Source: Flavobacteriales bacterium (GTDB lineage: Bacteria; Bacteroidota; Bacteroidia; Flavobacteriales_F; PHOS-HE28). Taken from it: a stretch of DNA of 64,000 nt. The position numbers and the translations under genes are program-made. Each line of letters begins with the position of its first letter. Position 1 is the first letter of the stretch. The stretch covers positions 1-64,000 of the forward strand of contig JAEUSU010000024.1 of NCBI GenBank assembly GCA_016788635.1, read 5' to 3'. The notes beneath the pieces were generated by a model, which saw only the letters and a program-made list of their open reading frames with translations, did not search any database and was not told the DNA's origin. Of this stretch, positions 58,524-64,000 are shown piece after piece.

Positions 58524-59633
58524 TCAATTCAACGCATACACCTTGCCCGGCAACGCCCGCACCACGCCGTTGAACTCCAGGTTCAGCAACAGGCCGGCCG
58601 CCTTGCCCTGGGACATGCGGCTCTGTACGCACAGCTCGTCGATGTCCACCTTCCCCCTGGCCTTGATGATGTCCACCAGGGCCTGCTCATCCGGCATGAG
58701 GTCGGTGAAGAGGGCGGCTTGAACAGGCGAATTCTTCTTTTCCTGCGGCATCCACTCCATCATCTTCAGCACATCCGCAGCGGACGTGACGAGGGCGGCC
58801 TGGTTGTTCTGGATGAGCCGGTTGCAGCCCTCGCTCTTCGCGTCGGTGGCGCGGCCAGGATAGGCGAACACCTCGCGGTCGTAGCTGTTGGCGATGTCGG
58901 CCGTGATGAGGCTGCCGCCCTTCTTCCCGCTCTCCACCACAACGGTGCAATCGGCCAACCCGGCGATCAGGCGGTTGCGCGCGGGGAAGTTGCCCGGCAC
59001 GAAGGGGCTGCCGCAGGGCAGTTCGGTGATGAGCCCGCCGTGTTCCTCCATGTCGCGTGCGGTGGCACTGTGCTCGCCGGGGTAGAGGCGGTCCAGCCCA
59101 TGGGCCACGCAGGCCACGGTGGGCAGGCCGCACTTCAGGGCCGTGCGGTGCGCCACGATGTCGATGCCGTAGGCCAGTCCGCTCACGATGAGCGCGCCGC
59201 TGCCCGCCAGTCCTTCCACCAACTCCTCGCAGGTACGACGGCCATGTTCGCTGGGTGCGCGCGTGCCCACGATGGCCACGCTGCGTTCCGGGTCAAGCAT
59301 GGCGTTGCCCTTGATGAAGAGCAGCACCGGCGCATCCACGGCGTGCTTCAGGCGGCGTGGGAAATCCTCATCGAGGTAGAAGGTGATCCGCAGCTTCCGC
59401 TTGCGGGCCTCCTCCAGCGCACGGGCGGCCTGGTCCAGCACGGATCGGTCCAGAATGTTGGCGAGCAATGTGGGACCGATGCCGGGCACCTTTTCCAAAC
59501 TGCGCTTGATGCGCGGATCGGTGAAGAGCGGTTCCACGCCGCCGCAATACGCCACCAGGTTGCGCGCGTTCACCGGGCCGATGCCCTTGAGCATCGACAA
59601 CGCAATGCGGTGAATGCGTTCCTGGTCGTTCAT
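58524..59633 (-). CDS. dprA: DNA processing protein DprA/Smf
   Basis: A 369-residue single-stranded-DNA-binding protein used in natural transformation and recombination. An N-terminal HhH region (MLKGIGPVNARNLVAYCG, VPGIGPTLLANIL) precedes the Rossmann core: VAIVGTRAPSEHG, SGLAYGIDIVAHRTAL, AHGLDRLYPGEH, FPARNRLIAGL and ESGKKGGSLITADIA. A C-terminal winged helix (ELCVQSRMSQGKAAGLLLNLEF) is present. The ATG at 59633 is used rather than 59666, since only the later start matches the family. It is divergent from the receptor gene. Confidence 0.94.
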   Translation of the reverse strand: MNDQERIHRIALSMLKGIGPVNARNLVAYCGGVEPLFTDPRIKRSLEKVPGIGPTLLANILDRSVLDQAARALEEARKRKLRITFYLDEDFPRRLKHAVDAPVLLFIKGNAMLDPERSVAIVGTRAPSEHGRRTCEELVEGLAGSGALIVSGLAYGIDIVAHRTALKCGLPTVACVAHGLDRLYPGEHSATARDMEEHGGLITELPCGSPFVPGNFPARNRLIAGLADCTVVVESGKKGGSLITADIANSYDREVFAYPGRATDAKSEGCNRLIQNNQAALVTSAADVLKMMEWMPQEKKNSPVQAALFTDLMPDEQALVDIIKARGKVDIDELCVQSRMSQGKAAGLLLNLEFNGVVRALPGKVYALN

Positions 59634-59686
59634 ACGCGCATGTGCCTGATCCATTTTTCCGCTCATCGCCCGTGCATCCCTTCTTC

Positions 59687-59694
59687 TACATTCG
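59687..59694 (+). promoter_or_regulatory. -7-like element TACATTCG for the TonB-dependent receptor
   Basis: TAnnTTCG variant, 52 bases before the ATG at 59747. Confidence 0.45.
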
Positions 59695-59746
59695 CCAGAC
59701 CGACGTGGTATCCATCGATCGCGGCGGTCCGAATATCGGTCACGGC

Positions 59747-62137
59747 ATGAAGAAGTCGCTCGCCTGCGTTTTTGCGTTCGTATCGCTGATCGTTTCCGGG
59801 CAGGATGAGGGCACGGTGCTCAAGGGCCTGGTAACCGATAGCCTGACCCTTGAGCCCTTGATCGGTGTGAACGTGACCTACGCACCGGGCAAAGGCACGG
59901 TGACCGATGCCTTCGGCAAGTACAGCATGCCGATCCCGTTGGGTGAGCACACCATCACCTTTTCGTATGTGGGCTATCGCACGTTGACGCGCTTCTTGAA
60001 AGCAGCACCGGCGAATTCCTGGACGCTGGACGCGCGGATGAGCCTTTCCTCCAGCCAGCTGGACATGGTGGTGGTGAGCGCGGGACGCTTCGAACAGCGG
60101 GTGGGTGAGGTGACGCAGAGCCTGAGCGTGCTCTCCCCGCAGCTGGTGAACGCGCGCAATACCGTGGCGCTGAACGAGGTGATGGACCAGGTGCCCGGCG
60201 TGGTGATCATGGACAGCGACCCGCAGATCCGTGCGGGCAGCGGTTTCAGCTACGGTGCGGGCAGCCGCGTGATGATGCTGGTGGACGACCTGCCGATCCT
60301 CAGCGGCGACATCGGCCGCCCGAGCTGGACCTTTCTGCCCATTGAGAACCTGGAACAGGTGGAGGTGATCAAGGGCGCGAGCAGCGTACTGTACGGCAGC
60401 GCCGCGCTCAGTGGCGTGATCAATGTGCGTTCGGCCTACCCGCGCGCCGAGCCGCGCACGCGGGTGACCACCTTCGGCGGCATGTATGACACGCCGGGCG
60501 ATCCGGACATGAAGTGGTGGGACCAGCAGGCCCCCGTGTTCACCGGGGCCAGCTTCTTCCACAGCCGGCAGATCGGCCAGTTGGACCTGGTGCTGGGCGG
60601 CAACGCGTTCAGCGGAGACAACTACATCGGCCCGGAACGCATCCGGCCGGACTCCCTGGCCGCCGACCTCTTGCGCACCGCACCAGGCGGCTACGACCAG
60701 CGCATACGCGCCAACTTCGGCCTGCGCTGGCGCGATCGCAAGGTGAAGGGCTTGTCCTACGGCGTGAACGCGAACGCCATGAAGAGCCGCAGCAGCAGCG
60801 TGCTGGTGTGGGATGATGTGGAGCGCGGCTTCTTCCGGCCCGAGCCCGGCACCGTCACGCGCACCCTCGGCACACAATTCTTCGTGGATCCCTTCGTGAC
60901 CTACCAGGGGAAACACACCCGGCATACGCTGCGCGGCCGGATGTACGACCAGGAGTTCGACAACGACAACGAGCAGGCCAATGCCAGCCGGTTCATCTTC
61001 GGGGAATACCAGGTGCAGCATCGCATGAACATCTTCGGGGAGACCGTGCTCACCGGTGGCCTTGTCTGGCAGGACACCCAAAGCGAAGCCGTCCTGTACA
61101 GCGGCGATCCGGATGGCGACGGCCGCAACGAGGCCACCAATTTGGGCGGCTATGCACAGGTGGACAAGAAACTGTTCGATCGGCTCTCGGTTTCTGCAGG
61201 TGTGCGCTATGAGCGTTTCCGGGTGAACACCGATCAACAGGAACGCCCGGTGTTCCGCGCCGGGGCCACCTGCCGGGTGCACAAGGCCACCTATGTGCGC
61301 GCGGGCTACGGCCAGGGCTTCCGTTTCCCCACCATCGGGGAGCGCTTCATCAGCACCAGCGTGGGCCAGTTGCGCATCTACCCGAACCCCGGCCTGCGTC
61401 CCGAGACCAGTTGGAACGCGGAGGTGGGTGTAAAGCAGGGCTTCCGCATCGGAGGCTTCAATGGGTTCATCGATGTGGTGGCCTTTCAGCAGGAATTCAA
61501 GGACTTCATCGAATTCACCTTTGGCCAATGGGGCAACCCCTTGGACGCGAACAACCTGTTCGGGCTCGGCTTCATGAGCGTGAACACCGGCGGCGCGCGT
61601 GTGACGGGAATGGAGTTCGAAGTGGCGGGCAAGGGCCGCGTGGGCATGACGGAGCTGACCGTGCTGGCGGGCTACACGAACACCCTGCCGGTGAGCACCA
61701 CGCCCAACCAGGTGTATGCCACGCCCACCTACCCGAACAGCAATTTTCCACCCGCCACCTTCGCCAACACCAGCTATGACACCACTGGCAACATCCTGAA
61801 GTTCCGCGTGCAGCGGCTCTTCCGTGCGGATGTGCAAACGGACTGGCGCTGGCTGATGCTGGGCGTGAGCGTGCGCTACAACAGCCATGTGCGCAACATC
61901 GACCTGGCCTTTGTGGAACTGGACCGGCCCGGGCTGCTGCAGACGGGCATCGGCACCTGGATGGAAACACGCCGCACGGGCGACTGGATCGTTGATGCGC
62001 GCATCGGCTTCGACCTGGAGGACCGCGTACGGCTGGTGCTGCTGGTGAACAACCTCGGCAACAAGATCTACGCGATCCGCCCGCTCGCCGCCGAACCCAT
62101 GCGCAGTTTCACCCTTCAGCTTACCTATGCCCTGTGA
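59747..62137 (+). CDS. TonB-dependent outer-membrane receptor
   Basis: A 796-residue receptor. A signal peptide (cleavage near LIVSGQ) is followed by a carboxypeptidase-regulatory-like domain (KGLVTDSLTLEPLIGVNV ... FSYVGYRTL), a plug domain (NEVMDQVPGVVIMDSD, IEVIKGASSVLYGSAALSG-like text) and a beta-barrel ending LQLTYAL. The substrate is unknown; a siderophore, vitamin B12 or metal complex is possible. Energy would come from the TonB-like protein at 53936. Its stop overlaps the kdsB start. Confidence 0.93.
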   Translation: MKKSLACVFAFVSLIVSGQDEGTVLKGLVTDSLTLEPLIGVNVTYAPGKGTVTDAFGKYSMPIPLGEHTITFSYVGYRTLTRFLKAAPANSWTLDARMSLSSSQLDMVVVSAGRFEQRVGEVTQSLSVLSPQLVNARNTVALNEVMDQVPGVVIMDSDPQIRAGSGFSYGAGSRVMMLVDDLPILSGDIGRPSWTFLPIENLEQVEVIKGASSVLYGSAALSGVINVRSAYPRAEPRTRVTTFGGMYDTPGDPDMKWWDQQAPVFTGASFFHSRQIGQLDLVLGGNAFSGDNYIGPERIRPDSLAADLLRTAPGGYDQRIRANFGLRWRDRKVKGLSYGVNANAMKSRSSSVLVWDDVERGFFRPEPGTVTRTLGTQFFVDPFVTYQGKHTRHTLRGRMYDQEFDNDNEQANASRFIFGEYQVQHRMNIFGETVLTGGLVWQDTQSEAVLYSGDPDGDGRNEATNLGGYAQVDKKLFDRLSVSAGVRYERFRVNTDQQERPVFRAGATCRVHKATYVRAGYGQGFRFPTIGERFISTSVGQLRIYPNPGLRPETSWNAEVGVKQGFRIGGFNGFIDVVAFQQEFKDFIEFTFGQWGNPLDANNLFGLGFMSVNTGGARVTGMEFEVAGKGRVGMTELTVLAGYTNTLPVSTTPNQVYATPTYPNSNFPPATFANTSYDTTGNILKFRVQRLFRADVQTDWRWLMLGVSVRYNSHVRNIDLAFVELDRPGLLQTGIGTWMETRRTGDWIVDARIGFDLEDRVRLVLLVNNLGNKIYAIRPLAAEPMRSFTLQLTYAL

Positions 62138-62889
62138 TGCGCATCCTCGGCCTTATTCCCTCCCGCTTCGCCAGCACACGCCTGCCCGGCAAGCCGCTGG
62201 TGGACATCGGCGGGCGCAGCATGGTGCAGCACGTGGTGGAGCGCTGCCGGCGCAGCACTTCACTTGCCGCAGTGGTGGTGGCCACGGACGATGAGCGCAT
62301 TGCGGACCACGTGCGGGCCTTTGGTGGCGAGGCCGTGCTCACCGCACCCACGCACCCCAGCGGCACGGACCGCTGCCATGAAGCGTTGGAGAAGTTGGAT
62401 GGTGCGGCGGCCTTTGATGCCGTGGTGAACATCCAGGGTGATGAACCCTTCATTGAACCCGCGCAGATCGATGAAGTGTGCGCACTGCTGCGGATGCCTG
62501 ATGTGGACTTGGCGACCCTGGCGCAGGTGGTGACGGATGATCGAGACATTGACGATCCTGGCGAGGCGAAGGTGATCGTGGACGCCGCGATGAACGCCCT
62601 GTACTTCAGCCGCGCGCCCATTCCACACCTGCACCGTCCGGCCGGGGGGCCGCGCCATGCCCAGTACCGCTTCCTGAAGCACGTGGGCCTGTACGGCTAC
62701 CGCTCCGATGTGCTCGCGCGCATCGTCCAGTTGCGCCCATCACCGCTGGAGCAGGCCGAATCGCTGGAGCAATTGCGCTGGCTGGAGCACGGCTTCCGCC
62801 TGCGCGTGGGCCTCACCATCCACCCATCCTTCTGCGTGGACACGCCCGCCGATCTTGAGGAAGCGCGGCGTCGCGTGGCAGGTCGTTAA
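62137..62889 (+). CDS. kdsB: 3-deoxy-manno-octulosonate cytidylyltransferase
   Basis: A 250-residue enzyme that activates KDO as CMP-KDO for lipopolysaccharide core. Motifs are IPSRFASTRLPGKPL, VVATDDERI, HPSGTDRC, NIQGDEPFI, YFSRAPIPH, and the E-rich ESLEQLRWLEHG. The ATG at 62137 overlaps the receptor stop (TGATG); a GTG one codon earlier is possible. Confidence 0.95.
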   Translation: MRILGLIPSRFASTRLPGKPLVDIGGRSMVQHVVERCRRSTSLAAVVVATDDERIADHVRAFGGEAVLTAPTHPSGTDRCHEALEKLDGAAAFDAVVNIQGDEPFIEPAQIDEVCALLRMPDVDLATLAQVVTDDRDIDDPGEAKVIVDAAMNALYFSRAPIPHLHRPAGGPRHAQYRFLKHVGLYGYRSDVLARIVQLRPSPLEQAESLEQLRWLEHGFRLRVGLTIHPSFCVDTPADLEEARRRVAGR

Positions 62890-62894
62890 TTTGC
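62887..62894 (+). promoter_or_regulatory. -7-like element TAATTTGC at the SPOR gene
   Basis: Near match to TAnnTTTG, six bases before the ATG at 62901 and overlapping the kdsB stop. Confidence 0.35.
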
Positions 62895-62900
62895 CCACCG

Positions 62901-63953
62901 ATGCCCCTGGACCGCGACCTGCACGACCTGCTTTTCACGCATGACTGCGTGATCGTACCAGGACTTGGCGGCTTTCTGGCCCACTACAAGGGCGCTCGGC
63001 TCGATACCCACCGCCATGTGGTGTACCCACCTGGCAAGGAATTGAGCTTCAACCGCCACCTGACCCGCGATGATGGACTGCTGACGGACCACCGCGCCAA
63101 GCGTGAAGGCACCAGTTATGCCGAAGCGCGTGCCAGCGTGGGCGGTGAGGTGAGCGCCTGGCGCGAAAGACTGCAGCTCGAAGGCCGCCTGGAACTACGC
63201 TCCATCGGCACCCTGCACACCGATGCTTCGCAGAACCTGGTCTTCCAGCCGGACGGCCGGGTGAACTTCCTGAGGGATGCCCATGGCTTGCGTCCGCTGG
63301 CCGCTGTGCCCGTGGAGCGCGCACCCGTGGTGGAGCCCCGCCCGGCACCCGTGGTGCGTGTGCTGCCCAGCCCGGAGCCTGCCCCGGTAGCAGAAGTACC
63401 AGCGGCTGCCAATGGTCGTCTGGACCGCATGTGGGCGGCTGCCGCACTCGCCGCCGTGCTTTTCGGCGCCGCCACATGGGTGCTGTACCAACGCAGCGAC
63501 GAGGTCTCCTGGGCGGGTGCCACCTGGTGGCCCACACGTGAGCAGCCCTTGTTCGCCCCCCGCACGGCGGAAGTGCCTGCGGACCTGTTGGTGATGGAGG
63601 ACGAGCCTGCACCTGCCGGAACGGATCCTGTGGAGCGCGCACCGGAGCCCAAGGAGACCACTGTGCCTGTTGTGGCGGAAGCCGCACCGGACACCACCCG
63701 CGTGGCCGTGGCACCGAAGGTGGTGGAAGCCCGCCGCTACCATGTGATCGGCGGCTGCTTCAGCGTGCAGGAGAACGCGGACAACTTCCTGGCCACATTG
63801 CGTGCCAGCGGCTTCGACGCCGTGCTGGTGGACCAGCACCACGGCCTGTACCGCGTGGCCTATGGCAGCTACCCGGACCGCGTCACGGCGCTGGAAGCGC
63901 TGGCGGCCGTGCGCCGCTCCGGCGGGCACGAAGCCTGGCTGCTGAAACGTTGA
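62901..63953 (+). CDS. HU-CCDC81 and SPOR domain membrane protein
   Basis: A 350-residue protein. Residues 1-125 fit the HU-CCDC81 domain pair (HDLLFTHDCVIVPGLGGFLAHY, ELRSIGTLHTDASQNLVF). A Pro/Val/Glu-rich linker, one transmembrane segment (about 177-196, AAALAAVLFGAATWVLY) and a second Pro/Glu linker follow. The C-terminus is a SPOR domain (YHVIGGCFSVQENADNFLA ... YRVAYGSYPDR) that binds septal peptidoglycan. This architecture is frequent in Bacteroidota and suggests a link between the cytoplasmic face and cell-wall division sites. Confidence 0.88.
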   Translation: MPLDRDLHDLLFTHDCVIVPGLGGFLAHYKGARLDTHRHVVYPPGKELSFNRHLTRDDGLLTDHRAKREGTSYAEARASVGGEVSAWRERLQLEGRLELRSIGTLHTDASQNLVFQPDGRVNFLRDAHGLRPLAAVPVERAPVVEPRPAPVVRVLPSPEPAPVAEVPAAANGRLDRMWAAAALAAVLFGAATWVLYQRSDEVSWAGATWWPTREQPLFAPRTAEVPADLLVMEDEPAPAGTDPVERAPEPKETTVPVVAEAAPDTTRVAVAPKVVEARRYHVIGGCFSVQENADNFLATLRASGFDAVLVDQHHGLYRVAYGSYPDRVTALEALAAVRRSGGHEAWLLKR

Positions 63954-63986
63954 TCTTTTCGGACCGCGCCGGGCCGTTACCGACCC

Positions 63987-63994
63987 TACATTTG
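63987..63994 (+). promoter_or_regulatory. -7 element TACATTTG for a gene beyond the window
   Basis: Exact TAnnTTTG match at the window end; the coding region it serves lies outside. Confidence 0.45.
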
Positions 63995-64000
63995 CGCCCC

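Noticed and set aside
59663-61888. 741-codon open frame antisense to the TonB-dependent receptor
   Set aside because: Same GC effect; the plus-strand receptor has clear domains and the antisense product has none.

Overview
The window reads as a chromosomal piece of a high-GC member of the Bacteroidota, most likely an uncultured Flavobacteriales-type bacterium. The evidence is a type IX secretion translocon gene (sprA) with several proteins carrying type IX sorting tails, a complete alternative complex III operon (actABCDEF) feeding cytochrome oxidase genes, TonB-dependent transport, and promoters with the Bacteroidota -7 element TAnnTTTG (here often TAnnTTCG) instead of sigma70 boxes. I found no rRNA, tRNA or CRISPR array. 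Species identity cannot be settled from this sequence alone.

Layout. 1-5.4 kb (minus strand): tyrosine/homogentisate catabolism, with hmgA and a 3'-truncated hppD (cut by the window edge). They are separated by a lower-GC insert holding a TPR protein and a frameshifted IS110-family transposase whose upstream non-coding end folds like a bridge RNA. TrhO (tRNA uridine hydroxylation) lies upstream of hmgA. 5.5-16.5 kb (plus): an SDR threonine dehydrogenase, secreted MORN-repeat and hypothetical proteins, cysS, an M28 lipoprotein peptidase, an OmpA-family protein with a duplicated N-terminal domain, polA and two small exported proteins. 16.5-22.5 kb (minus): a lipoprotein, a secreted M43 metalloprotease, a transsulfuration-type PLP enzyme, a queuosine-precursor transporter, a MOSC protein and a SPOR protein.

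22.8-34.4 kb (plus): the respiratory block actABCDEF-coxB-coxA, closed by a very strong terminator. ActA/ActE carry seven c-type heme sites in total, ActB the Fe-S clusters, ActC/ActF the quinol-side membrane subunits, and CoxB/CoxA an aa3-type oxidase core. Subunit III and assembly factors are not in the window. 34.4-38.5 kb: a beta-barrel protein, ruvB, and a tightly divergent pair for RNA modification (THUMP methyltransferase and queG).

38.6-44.3 kb: an envelope module on the minus strand encoding a TlpA-like thioredoxin, a DUF6029-like outer-membrane barrel and an Omp28-like thioredoxin-fold lipoprotein. It is preceded by a secreted thioredoxin with a type IX sorting tail and followed on the other strand by another sorting-tail protein. 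This is my best candidate for an undescribed system. 44.3-54.6 kb: a sirtuin, then ruvA-sprA-gcvH-vanZ-tonB. 54.6-64 kb: DUF4349 lipoprotein, barrel protein, Crp/Fnr regulator, gdhA, dprA, a TonB-dependent receptor, kdsB and a HU-CCDC81/SPOR protein.

A recurring feature is a -7-like element only 4-7 bases before the start codon of several housekeeping genes, which predicts leaderless mRNAs. A small palindromic repeat also occurs both between genes and, in frame, inside two coding sequences.
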